A DNA stretch of 64,000 bases from JBEKTW01 sp049515655 (GTDB taxonomy: Bacteria > Bacteroidota > Ignavibacteria > UBA10030 > SZUA-254), in NCBI GenBank assembly GCA_049515655.1, contig JBEKTW010000019.1, positions 1 to 64,000 on the forward strand, in the 5' to 3' direction. The notes under the pieces were generated by a model. It was not told the DNA's origin. It ran no database searches and saw only the letters and a list, made by a program, of their open reading frames with translations. This document shows, piece by piece, positions 42,770 through 52,700 of this stretch; the stretch's first letter is position 1; the number at the start of each line of letters is the position of its first letter. A program made the translations under genes and the position numbers.

Positions 42770-42955
42770 TTCGAAGCACTAAATCCGAAATCTTAAACAA
42801 TATCCAACTTCCAAATCCAAAAATCAAAACATCAATCAGAACGACAAACTTTTTTGATTTTTTAGATGCTGGTACTTGGTGCTTGTGTAGAATTTAGATA
42901 TTAAGATTTAGGATTTGTTTAGAGTTTCGATATTCGAATTTAGAGTTTCCTAATC
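42770..42955. repeat. Intergenic A/T-rich word repeat
   Basis: The gap upstream of the STAS gene is built on words such as AAATCCAAA, AATCAAAAC and, at 42890-42955, TTTAGATATT, GATTTAGGATTTG and AGAGTTTCGATATTCG. The last part is an inverted diverged copy of the repeat at 17.68-17.74 kb (shared core CGAATATC…CTAAACAAATCCTAAA). No coding signal is visible. Confidence 0.7.
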
Positions 42956-43495
42956 TTAGAACATTGCGAGACAGGCCGCAAACTGGTTATAGATGGCCTG
43001 CGGCGTGCCCGGCGTTTTCAAATTTACCTGCACATTGAAGAAGACATCGGATGCCGGGTGAGTAAAACCCACTCGCACCCTCGCCCCGGCCGCCTTGCAA
43101 ATATACGCAGTGTAGAGCACGAAGTCAAGATTGAGGTCAACCGCCGTATCGTACTCACGACTCTCGATCCGCTGGAGAAGCGACCGCGTCGGCAGGGAGA
43201 ACCTGTTGATATCCAGAGGGTCGATGCGAATCACTTCACATCGCTGGTAATCGATAAGCGATGTCGCCCGCGTGCCGCTGCTCACGACGGTCAGATGAAG
43301 ATGGTTGAGGCGATACCGGAATTCACGAAGGGCATTTGAAGCGATAATGGCGTCCTCGTATCCGATTGGCAGCGTGATCAGTACGTTCCGGGCACCGCTG
43401 AAAAACTTTGTAAGATCCTGCACCCGCTCAATATCATTACGAAATTGAAAGCGGGCAAATTGCAGACCCATCCATCCTAGAGTGCTTTCGAACAT
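42956..43495 (-). CDS. Half-length GT9 (heptosyltransferase)-like protein
   Basis: A 179-residue protein that resembles the N-terminal Rossmann domain of family 9 glycosyltransferases: NVLITLPIGYEDAIIASNALREFR corresponds to the usual 'iGD-l--tP-l--L' start (read as two parts), then HLTVVSSG and YDTAVDLNLDFVLYTAYICKAAGARVRVGF. The C-terminal ADP-heptose-binding domain is absent; the protein ends QAIYNQFAACLAMF. It could be a conserved stand-alone domain or a truncated enzyme. There is no frameshifted remainder in the 73 bases after it or in the repeat downstream. Catalytic activity is doubtful. Confidence 0.6.
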   Translation of the reverse strand: MFESTLGWMGLQFARFQFRNDIERVQDLTKFFSGARNVLITLPIGYEDAIIASNALREFRYRLNHLHLTVVSSGTRATSLIDYQRCEVIRIDPLDINRFSLPTRSLLQRIESREYDTAVDLNLDFVLYTAYICKAAGARVRVGFTHPASDVFFNVQVNLKTPGTPQAIYNQFAACLAMF

Positions 43496-43568
43496 AAGCG
43501 GTCAGCCTTTAACCGCTGATAAAAAATGATTCTCATCCCGCAACTCGGGAAACTCTTTAATTGCCATG

Positions 43569-43928
43569 TTAACCCTTTGGATGTCCATGTGTTAGTTCGT
43601 ATGCTAAATCTTTTTTTAAGGTTTTTACGTGCTCTTTAAGTTTATCCATCTCACGCTCGACCCCTTCAAGCTGCTTCTCATACTCGTCGAGCCGGCGTTT
43701 TAGAGTGGGATAAGCAGGCGATGATAACACCTCAGTCAACAACTTCTCTTGGTCCCGATCATATAACATCATACGGTCCCCTTTAAGAAGAGCAAGTTTG
43801 TGTTTACACATCTGCTGATAACTACCAGCTTCGCAGTGACAGAACACACGGAGAGAACCGGAGTCGTCCGAAAAGTCAACAGGGTGACAATCGCCCGAGC
43901 TGCCAGAAGCAAGAATCGTTACCTTCAT
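43569..43928 (-). CDS. Small SWIM-type zinc finger protein with coiled coil
   Basis: A 119-residue protein with a SWIM-like zinc motif (CxC…CxH): FCHCEAGSYQQMCKHK at about 29-44. A helical, heptad-like region rich in Glu/Lys/Leu (LKRRLDEYEKQLEGVEREMD) fills the C-terminal half. SWIM fingers bind DNA or protein. The gene lies nine bases downstream of ligA on the same strand, so the two are almost certainly co-transcribed. I do not recognise the full-length protein. A role in DNA repair or in a mobile unit carrying ligA is an inference from the linkage. Confidence 0.75.
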   Translation of the reverse strand: MKVTILASGSSGDCHPVDFSDDSGSLRVFCHCEAGSYQQMCKHKLALLKGDRMMLYDRDQEKLLTEVLSSPAYPTLKRRLDEYEKQLEGVEREMDKLKEHVKTLKKDLAYELTHGHPKG

Positions 43929-43937
43929 CCCGTTCCA

Positions 43938-46379
43938 CTAAAAGTCGAATTCACGTTGCGCATTTTTCCCTTTGAAGCCCCTACGTCTTCTGACCTTTAA
44001 CATATCCTGAAATTCCTTTTCCGATAGAGCTCGCACCCCAAACTCCAGTGCTTTGTCGGCCTTTGAACCAGGTTCTTTACCGACAACAAGGTAGTCAGTT
44101 TTCTTACTCACTGAGAGCGCAACGCTGCCCCCCCGCATGCGAATTTGTTCCCACGCCTCATCGCGCGTCATGGAATTCAGGGTACCCGTTACAACAAAAG
44201 TCTTCCCAACAAAACGGTTGTCCGTTGCCGTCGCCTCTTGACCAGATTGGCCGAGTTCACCTTTAGGAGATATCTTTAAGAGCTTCAAACGCGTCAAGAC
44301 GCTCTTCCCATATTCGGATTTGAAAAACTCTATAAGACTTCTGGCCACGACCGGGCCAATCTCGTCAGACAATCCTATGGTTGGAAAACGGCGTTCCCGG
44401 GTCTTGATTTTGCTCTTGAGCTTTTGACGTTGCTTTTTAAGTGAATGCTTTTCCTCACCTCGCCCTTTGCCAGCATTCTCTTGATTCGCTTCTAGAGCGG
44501 CTAGCTCACTGCGCAGACCTTGCAACTCGTTGGTCATGCGAACTTTCAAGGCTTCGGATTCAGCCCTTAGCGAATAATTTTTGCTAAGGCGAATATTCAG
44601 CTCTCTTTGAAGAACAGAATTTCTTTTCCCTCCCTCTGTCAATAGACCCTGAAGAAGTCTCGATTCGGCCAAATCGTCGAGGTCTCGATGGAGTCGCGAC
44701 AATTCGTAAGCTGTGGTTTCGCCAACGTTTGGAATTCCTAGTGCGTGCAGCCAACGTGCGAGGGACATTGATCGCGCCCTCTCTAGCCCGGCAAGAACTT
44801 TGGATGCCCTTTTTTGCCCAAATGCTCGTGAATTTTCCTTTGTGCCAAGATTCAAGGAACCCAGATGCGCTAAGGTCAGATCAAAGAGATCGAGTGGTTC
44901 CTTCGCCAGACCGCTTTCAACAAGCTTCTCAGCGACAACACCACCAACACCCTCGATATCCAAAGCGTTTCTCTGAGCAAAGAATTCTATGCGTCGAACA
45001 GTTTGTGCGGGACAGCTTGCAACATTTTCGCAACTCCATGCCGCTGCCAATTGTTTCTTTGACCTCTTCCCTGATTTGACTTCTCGCCTTACTATGGCGG
45101 CACCACAGCTAGGGCATTTGCCATTAATGTATTCATAGAAGTTGAATTTCGGAGGTTGTGGCGTTGGACGTTTCGCTTTCTCGACGCTTATTACGGCTGG
45201 TATAACCTCACCCGCCTTTTCAATTATCACAGTGTCGCCGATACGAATGTCTTTCTTCTTAATTTCTTCCTCATTGTGCAACGTGGCGCGGGAAATCGTC
45301 GAGCCTGCGAGAAATACCGGCTCGAGCTCGGCAACGGGAGTAAGGACACCGGTACGTCCCACCTGCACGGTAATAGCCTTGACTTTGGTTTGGGCCTGTT
45401 CATGAGAGTACTTGTATGCAATCGCAAATCGGGGGGCCTTTGCGGTCGAACCAAGCCGTTTCCACTGTTCCAGACTATTCACCTTTATGACGGCCCCGTC
45501 GATTTCGTAGGGGAGGCTGGATTCAATACTCTGCAGTTTTTCAATGGCACGAATGACTCCATTGAAGTCTTTGCATTTCCACCATTTCTTATGAATCGGA
45601 AGACACAGATCTTTAAGAAGCTTAAGCACTTCAGCCTGCGTTTTCATCCGAGCGGCTTCGCTATTCGCGATCCCATAAAATACTGCGCCCAGCGGCCTCT
45701 TGGCAACCGCACTCGGATCCAATTGCTTCAGTGAACCTGCGCATGCATTGCGTGGGTTGGCAAATCTTTCTTCGCCGTTGCGCTCACGTTCAGTATTGAG
45801 AGTCTCAAATCCATCGATACCGATATAAGCTTCGCCACGGACCTCGATGACAGGTGGAGTGGATCGATCAGCGAGTCGCAGTGGGATACTTTTGATGGTT
45901 TTCAAATTGGCTGTGATGTCGTCCCCTGTTTTGCCGTCCCCACGGGTGGCCCCAGTGATTAATTCGCCCTGCTCGTATCGCAACGATATGGACACACCGT
46001 CGATTTTAGGTTCAACCACATATTCTATTTTTTCGCCGGTGAGAAGTTTGCGGACCCTAGCGTCGAAATCACGCAGTTCATTAATGTCATAGGTGTTGTC
46101 CAATGACATCATGGGGACAGAATGATGGACACTCTTGAATCCTTTAAGGGGTTGGCCACCAACTCGCTGAGTGGGTGAATCAGGCCTTACGAGGCCAGGA
46201 TTTTGCTCTTCAAGTTTCTTGAGTTCAGCGTAGAGCTTGTCGTACTCGGAGTCCTGGATTTCCGGTTGGTCAAGGACGTAGTACAGATGATCATGGCGGC
46301 GCAACTCCTTTCGAAGTTTCTCCACTTTCCGGACGATCGTTGCATCCGCGATCTTTCTTCTACTCTGTTCCGGCGCCAT
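43938..46379 (-). CDS. ligA: NAD-dependent DNA ligase LigA with enlarged helix-hairpin-helix region
   Basis: LigA seals nicks with NAD. The 813 residues exceed the usual 650-700. Domain Ia (RRHDHLYYVLDQPEIQDSEYDKL), the adenylation lysine Lys125 in VEPKIDGVSISLRY, the OB fold (VQVGRTGVLTPVAELEPV) and the four-cysteine zinc finger (CPSC … SCENVASCPAQ) are intact. The helix-hairpin-helix part begins normally (ALGIPNVGETTAYELS). It then carries an extra Lys/Glu/Leu-rich, coiled-coil-like stretch of roughly 100 residues (around 575-680) before GLSDEIGPVVARSLIEFF. The C-terminal BRCT domain (FVVTGTLNSMTRDEA) is present. The start overlaps the RodZ-like gene by 20 bases; the SWIM gene follows. Confidence 0.95.
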   Translation of the reverse strand: MAPEQSRRKIADATIVRKVEKLRKELRRHDHLYYVLDQPEIQDSEYDKLYAELKKLEEQNPGLVRPDSPTQRVGGQPLKGFKSVHHSVPMMSLDNTYDINELRDFDARVRKLLTGEKIEYVVEPKIDGVSISLRYEQGELITGATRGDGKTGDDITANLKTIKSIPLRLADRSTPPVIEVRGEAYIGIDGFETLNTERERNGEERFANPRNACAGSLKQLDPSAVAKRPLGAVFYGIANSEAARMKTQAEVLKLLKDLCLPIHKKWWKCKDFNGVIRAIEKLQSIESSLPYEIDGAVIKVNSLEQWKRLGSTAKAPRFAIAYKYSHEQAQTKVKAITVQVGRTGVLTPVAELEPVFLAGSTISRATLHNEEEIKKKDIRIGDTVIIEKAGEVIPAVISVEKAKRPTPQPPKFNFYEYINGKCPSCGAAIVRREVKSGKRSKKQLAAAWSCENVASCPAQTVRRIEFFAQRNALDIEGVGGVVAEKLVESGLAKEPLDLFDLTLAHLGSLNLGTKENSRAFGQKRASKVLAGLERARSMSLARWLHALGIPNVGETTAYELSRLHRDLDDLAESRLLQGLLTEGGKRNSVLQRELNIRLSKNYSLRAESEALKVRMTNELQGLRSELAALEANQENAGKGRGEEKHSLKKQRQKLKSKIKTRERRFPTIGLSDEIGPVVARSLIEFFKSEYGKSVLTRLKLLKISPKGELGQSGQEATATDNRFVGKTFVVTGTLNSMTRDEAWEQIRMRGGSVALSVSKKTDYLVVGKEPGSKADKALEFGVRALSEKEFQDMLKVRRRRGFKGKNAQREFDF

Positions 46380-47202
46380 TCTTCTGTAGCTCCTGAAATG
46401 TCTTCCACGACAACGTTATATTGTAGAGCGGCTTCCTATTCCTGTTCAGCTCACCGATTCTCTTCCCATTCAAGAAGAACGAGACGGCGCGAGCGTTATC
46501 GAGGGAAAGGAGGAAATAGTCCTTCGCCTTCATACGAACATGATTGTGCGGGGCGAGGGAATATTCCTTTGCCAGCACTCCGTCGGCGACGATTCTCACC
46601 CAGACACTCTCGCTCGAAGCGGCTTCAAGAACAAGACTGTCCGGCGTCACACCACTCGAGGGTCTTGATGCGGAAGAGAGGTACGAGTCAACTGCCTTGT
46701 CACCGGGTTTTTGGCGACGCTCCTGGTCTTTCACCACCTGGGTAAACGAGAGCTCCTGAACCGACTCGGACTTGCGTCCTCTCTGCATCCACAGAAGTGA
46801 AAGAGTCAGACCCGCGATAACAAGAATCGCAAGAAGAAGCAGAACATTCACCTGACGACCTTTGTTGGCTTTCGCCGGGAGGGATGGCGACCCGGGCAGG
46901 GCTGCACCCTTCATTTCAGCGAGAACCCGACCCTCCTGCGGCGCCGGTGACCCTCCATCGGTGCGGTCGCTTCTCTGCGGGTCACGGTCGCCCTCCATGG
47001 AAATATCCGAAAGACTCAGCCCGAGTTGCCCGGCGTAGCCCTTGACGAACGCCCGGACGTACGTCTCCGGGAGGTCCGGTTGTATTCCATCCTCAAGTTG
47101 TTGGAGATATTTCCGATTGATGCGCGTCGCCGCCGCAATATCTTCAAGCGAACGGCCTTGTGCTTCGCGAGCGCGTCGAAGTTGTTCACCGGGCGGCTTC
47201 AT
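46360..47202 (-). CDS. RodZ-like helix-turn-helix membrane protein
   Basis: A 280-residue bitopic protein. The N-terminal Cro/CI-type helix-turn-helix (LRRAREAQGRSLEDIAAATRI, then YLQQLEDGIQPDLPETYVRAFVKGYA) is the RodZ form that binds MreB. It is followed by a polar linker, one membrane segment (VNVLLLLAILVIAGLTLSLLW) and a periplasmic DUF4115-type beta domain (SESVWVRIVADGVLAKEYSL, GKRIGELNRNRKPLYNITL). RodZ helps set rod shape together with MreB. The stop lies inside the first codons of ligA. Confidence 0.88.
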   Translation of the reverse strand: MKPPGEQLRRAREAQGRSLEDIAAATRINRKYLQQLEDGIQPDLPETYVRAFVKGYAGQLGLSLSDISMEGDRDPQRSDRTDGGSPAPQEGRVLAEMKGAALPGSPSLPAKANKGRQVNVLLLLAILVIAGLTLSLLWMQRGRKSESVQELSFTQVVKDQERRQKPGDKAVDSYLSSASRPSSGVTPDSLVLEAASSESVWVRIVADGVLAKEYSLAPHNHVRMKAKDYFLLSLDNARAVSFFLNGKRIGELNRNRKPLYNITLSWKTFQELQKNGAGTE

Positions 47203-47307
47203 GAAACGCGTAAACGATGGATGATGGAAAGTGAGTTGTAGTTTGGCTTAGCGTCTCACACATGTGAGTCGCAGATTTCATCGTGTTTCTTAAATGAGGC
47301 AACAGGG

Positions 47308-49545
47308 TCACTCCGGCCGGCCATCGAGCAGCGAGCGCACCTTGAGCGCCAGGTCCTCGGACTCATAGGGCTTCTGGATAAACCCGTCTGTTGATTCCAC
47401 GAAATTCCCCTCGTCCACCATGGCCTCGCTGTATCCGCTGCACACAAGAACCTTCAGGCCGCTGTGTTGTTGCTTGATGAACTCGATGGTTGTCCGCCCA
47501 TCCATGCGGGGCATATTCATATCGAGGATTACGAGGTCGAAAGGTGGGTGCGTGCTCCTTAATTTTTCCATGGCCTCTCTTCCATCGAACGCTTTCTCGA
47601 CATGGTATCCCAAGTTCTCCAGAATATCCACTCCCACTTCGCTCACTGACGCCTCATCCTCAATCAGAAGTAAGCGCTCATTCCCGCCCACAGGTTCTTG
47701 TGAGCCATGCAGTTCGCGCTTCAAGGGTTCCTTCCCGGTGATCCGCGGCAAGTAGATTGTGAAAATCGTACCCGCGTTGATCTCGCTCTCCACATTTACA
47801 TATCCGTTGTGGCTGCGTACCACTCCATGGACAACGGACAGCCCCAGCCCGGTCCCTTTGGTAGCTTCCTTTGTCGTGAAAAACGGCTCAAAAATGCGAT
47901 GGAGGATGCCCTTGGAGATACCTGCCCCCGTATCCGCGACTGAAACCATCACATAATCTCCCATCTTCCCTTCCGCAAACTGGTTCGCTTGCCGTTCATT
48001 CAGAACGACCGGTCCGCATCGGATACTGAGAGTGCCGCCGTTCGGCATGGCGTCGCGGGCGTTGAGGCAGAGATTCAGCAACGCCTGCTGCAGCTGCCCT
48101 TCGTCCCCCATAACGACGACCGCTTCTGAGGAAGGCACACATTTGATTGCGATTGCTTTTGTCGTTGTGGCTTCAAAGAGCCGCAGCGTTTGGTCGATCA
48201 GCGTATTCATGTCGACCAGGCGGACGTGGGGGTTCGTTTTTCGGGCGAAAGTCAGAAGCTGGCGCGTTACGGCCGCGCCCCGGCGCGAGGAGGTTTCGAT
48301 GAGATCCACATACTTCATCCATCGCGGGTCGTCTTTCAGCTTCCTGCGCATAATGGAAGCCGAGCCTAGAATCGAAGTCAGGATATTGTTAAAATCGTGG
48401 GCAACTCCTCCGGCCAAATTACCAATGCTGTCAATTTTCTGCGCTTGCAGAATCTTGGCTTCCATTTTCTTCTTTTCCGTGATATCCCGCAACACCATGC
48501 GCGCCAGTGAAGGTTTTCCGTCAGCATCGTACACAATGGAGGAATTGACGCTCACATCGATGAGTGTTCCGTTATGCTTTTGCACCTGTTCCTCGACATC
48601 CTTCAATTCTTCGCCCCGCTCGAACAACTTTTCCAGATTCATACGAACATGGTCATGCTGCGCTTCCGGATAAAGTTTCAGCAGCGGACGGCCGATAATG
48701 TCCTCTTTCCTGATCCCGAGCACCTCACTTTCGGTGAGATTGCAGTTAACGATAATGCCACGCCGGTCGACGCTGTGGTACATGTCCGGTGAATGTTCGT
48801 ACAGGTCGGCATAGCGCCGCTCCGAAAGCTTCACCTGTTCGAACAGCGACGCGTTATGAAGAGCGACGCTCACCTGGTTGCCGAACGCCTGGAGCAGCGC
48901 GATTTTCCCCTGGACGAAGGATTTTTCTTCTTTGCCCGCGATGATCAACATTCCCGCAAGAGTTCCCTGCCGCTCCAACGGAATTGAACCAACCGCTTTG
49001 ATGCCAATGCCTTTACACTCCAGGGACAGACATTGATCGAACCGTAGGTCCGCCAAGCGGTAGAGACTGGGCTCACGCACCCATGCCATCGCTTCGTCAT
49101 TCACCGAAACATCGGAAGAGAAGAATTTCACCGCCGTTCCCGATTGGTGTTTGAGAACGGGATGGTCGGTTTCCAGCAGATATATCCAGCCAAAATCCGC
49201 GCGCATCAGCTCCATCACTTTCAAGAGCGCACTGTGCATGACGTAATTGAGCTCCACTGAATGGTTCACCGATTCGGCAATCGTGTTCAACGCAAGAAGC
49301 TCGCGGCGTTGTTCTTCGAGCTGTCGTCCGTACTTGACCGTAAAAAATACGCTGGTGAAACCAATGACTCCAACGGTTACGATACTGATGAAGTCCAGCC
49401 ATCCAAGGCTCTGGCTCATTCCAAAATGTGCCGTTATGATTGTCAGCATGGCGACAACAACGGCGGTCGAGGCGACCATCTGGGACTGTTCTACAAGTCC
49501 AAGGGAGGTATAAAATCGACGGATAGCGTTGATGATGCGTTTCAT
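47308..49545 (-). CDS. Hybrid sensor histidine kinase (GAF-PAS-HisKA-HATPase-REC)
   Basis: A 745-residue membrane-anchored kinase. Two N-terminal membrane segments (about 25-45 and 52-71) are followed by a GAF domain (about 95-235), a PAS domain (about 245-355; DMYHSVDRRGIIVNCNLTES), HisKA with the phospho-accepting His383 in LAGGVAHDFNNILTS, an HATPase domain (NLCLNARDAMPNGG, VADTGAGI, TKGTGLGLSVVHGVV) and a receiver domain with Asp675 in LVILDMNMPRMDG. There is no output regulator gene next to it, so the fused receiver may act through another partner. The signal is unknown. It is divergent from the exopolysaccharide-like unit, with a 182-base gap between the starts. Confidence 0.95.
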   Translation of the reverse strand: MKRIINAIRRFYTSLGLVEQSQMVASTAVVVAMLTIITAHFGMSQSLGWLDFISIVTVGVIGFTSVFFTVKYGRQLEEQRRELLALNTIAESVNHSVELNYVMHSALLKVMELMRADFGWIYLLETDHPVLKHQSGTAVKFFSSDVSVNDEAMAWVREPSLYRLADLRFDQCLSLECKGIGIKAVGSIPLERQGTLAGMLIIAGKEEKSFVQGKIALLQAFGNQVSVALHNASLFEQVKLSERRYADLYEHSPDMYHSVDRRGIIVNCNLTESEVLGIRKEDIIGRPLLKLYPEAQHDHVRMNLEKLFERGEELKDVEEQVQKHNGTLIDVSVNSSIVYDADGKPSLARMVLRDITEKKKMEAKILQAQKIDSIGNLAGGVAHDFNNILTSILGSASIMRRKLKDDPRWMKYVDLIETSSRRGAAVTRQLLTFARKTNPHVRLVDMNTLIDQTLRLFEATTTKAIAIKCVPSSEAVVVMGDEGQLQQALLNLCLNARDAMPNGGTLSIRCGPVVLNERQANQFAEGKMGDYVMVSVADTGAGISKGILHRIFEPFFTTKEATKGTGLGLSVVHGVVRSHNGYVNVESEINAGTIFTIYLPRITGKEPLKRELHGSQEPVGGNERLLLIEDEASVSEVGVDILENLGYHVEKAFDGREAMEKLRSTHPPFDLVILDMNMPRMDGRTTIEFIKQQHSGLKVLVCSGYSEAMVDEGNFVESTDGFIQKPYESEDLALKVRSLLDGRPE

Positions 49546-49727
49546 TGCTCGCTCACTGGTGAAATGTAAAAAGAAACCGCATGACAGTCAACTTCCTCAA
49601 TCGCGAATGAATCGGCGACGGCCTGCACACCCACACCCCGTAGTTTGGTTGTTTGCGGCGAAAAAGTTATGTTGAGATGTTCGTTGAGGGAAATTCTGCT
49701 CCACAAGGTTTATTATACCGGATTATA

Positions 49728-52700
49728 ATGGATTTGAAATATGTATCTTTGATTGTCCGATTACTCCTGTGTTTTGTCGTTTATGCCGTCGGGGTCGCAG
49801 TCTCTCCGGCTCAGTCACAACAAAACAAACGCGTTCTCATTCTGTTCGAGGGAAACGACCTTCCCTTGAGTTATGCGCGGGGCGACGCGCGCCAGCTCGC
49901 GATGTTGCTCGGTCATTTCAGCGTTGAGCATAGGGTCAAGGCGGTGAATTCCTATGCAGCGGGAGAGATCAACAACTATGATGTTACCTTCTTCATCGGG
50001 TTCAGCAAACAGTACGACCCTCCCGATCGCTTCCTGCGCGACGTACACAAGACCGGGAAACAGATCGTCTGGATGAACACCGGATTCGACTATTTCTGCA
50101 AATCGTATGATGTTCGCGGCCGGTTCGGGTTTTCATTCGTGAAACTCGACACGGTCTCCAACTATAACGTCGTCAAATCGCGAAATCAGACATTCACGAA
50201 AGGGGAACCGAACCTGAATATCGTTTCGATCGCAAGCGGCAAGCATGCCGACGTGCTGGCGACGGCGTATTCAAGTTCAACGCGACATGAAGCCCCTTAT
50301 ATCATTCGCAGCGGGAATTTCATGTACATCGCTGATTCACCGTTCGCCTCGTCAACGGAAACAGACCGCTACATCCTCTTCGCCGACATGTTGCACGATA
50401 TCCTGGGCGAGCCCCACGAGGAGAACCACCACGCGCTTTTGCGTATCGAAGACGTCGACGTCTTTGAAAGTCCTGGCAAGCTCCGGGATATTGCCGATAT
50501 GCTTTCTTCAAAACATATCCCTTTTCTTGTCGGTATCATTCCGTTCTTCGTCGACCCCGAAGCCGGAACACGTTTGAGCATTTCCGATAAGCCGGAATTT
50601 GTGGATGCCATTCACTACATGGTCGCGCACGGCGCGACGATTGTCATGCACGGCGTAACGCATCAGTACCTGGGCGTCACGGCAGTCGATTACGAGTTCT
50701 GGGATGGAAGCGTCGACCATCCGATTAAAACCGATTCAAAGGAATACGTCGAGCGAAAGTTGAGAACGGGACTTGAAGAATGCTGGAAGAACAACATCTA
50801 CCCCCTCGTGTGGGAAACACCCCATTACGCCGCCTCCCAGCTCGACTATCCCGTCTTTGGCACTTTTTTCAGCACGTGCATGGAGCAGCGTCAGGTCATC
50901 GACGATATCAACTACGGCCAGTACTTCCCCTACATCATTGAACACGATTTGTACGGACAGCGCATCATCCCGGAGGATCTTGGTTATATTCCACTTGACT
51001 CAAACGCGCAGGTTGAGGAGGCGGGCGTGCATGCCTTGCTCCAGGGTGCGAAAGCTCAATTGGCCGTTCGCGACGGCTTTGCCTCCGCCTTTATCCATCC
51101 GTTTGTCGACATCAGGTACATTGAGGAATTCGTCGACGGTGCGCTCGACCTTGGATACACTTTCATGGATGTGAAAAACGAGCAGGCCTTCGTGAAGCTG
51201 AAAGACCGCTTTGTCGCAACGGGGAATCAACAGGTCGAAATCACATTGGCGGATCAATATCTCAGAGAAACGTGGCTCCGACAGGATGGAGAGGTTGACC
51301 ATCGGGATATCTCGCAAGATCGCATCCGCGGACCGTTCAAGAAAAACGTTCAGGTCCCCGAGGGACAGATTTATATCGCGGAACCCATGGAGTACCGCGA
51401 AGCAGAGCTGACATGGTTTGAAAAACTCCGAACCCAGACAAAAACGATGTGGGAAGGTCTGATTCAGCATGAGCAATCTTTTGAGGAAGCTCGCGTGGCC
51501 ATTCTCTGGGATGCTCGTGCTAGGCCCGGCGGTGGTGTGCTCAATGACCAGGCGAGTTTCGTCTCGGCGTTTCGTTCGCTCAATATCCCGGTCGACACCC
51601 TCGCGGGGGACAGCGTGGAAAACCTGAGCGACTACAATCTCCTGGTCGTACCGTATCACCAGGTTGACCGACTCTCAAACCGCGACTATGACCGCATCGT
51701 GCAATTTGTTGAGAGCGGGGGCAACCTCATCACCGACGGAAAGAACGGCCTGGCGGAAGAGCTCGGGGTTCGCTTCGCAAAATCGTCCATCAAAGTAGAG
51801 CGCATGCGGGATCACCTTTTTCCGGAGGACCCGCTTGTTCTGAATCGCCCGGATATCATGACGCGGTTTGAGATGGAGAAAAACGACGAGGTATTGTGCA
51901 TCGACGAGCGAACGGATGCTCCAATCGCAGTCGGGAGAGAATATGGGGAAGGCAAGTACATTTTTCTCGGGATCCGTTTTGATCCCGTGAGTACCGGCGG
52001 CTACAGCAGATTTCCGTACCTGATGGAGTATGTCAGGAGCTTCTTCAAGCTTCAACCGATCCTGAAGCGCGAGCATCTCGAAATGTACTTCGACCCGGGG
52101 TTTCGACATAATATTAGCGTCGAAGACCTCGTGAAGCGTTGGACGACGGAGGGCATTCGCATACTCCATGTTGCGGGATGGCACCAGTACCCGACATGGT
52201 CGTACGACTACGGTAGACTTATCACGCTGTGTCACGCAAACGGTATTTTGGTATACGCATGGCTTGAGCCGCCGCAAGTCTCGGAGAAATTCTGGAAGGG
52301 ACACCCTGAGTGGCAGGAGGAAAACTACAAGAAGGAGGCAATCCGGCCGTCCTGGCGTTTCCTGATGGCGCTGGCGAACCCGCAATGCCTTGACTCCGTC
52401 AAAACCACCTACAAGGCATTTCTCCAGGAATACGATTGGGATGGGGTCAATCTTGCCGAGCTGTACTACGAATCCGACAGAGGACCTCAGAATCCAAACC
52501 TCCTGACGCCAATGCATCCCTCCGCACGTGAGGAGTTCAGACGAAAGGCTGGGTTTGACCCGGCATTGCTGTTCGACTCTCTTTCAGACCATTACTGGAA
52601 ACGAAGTCCCGAATCATGGAAGAGTTTTGAAGATTATCGGGTCGACGAGTTGACACATCTGCACGAAGAATTCCTGAAGATGATCGGTGAGGTGCAATCA

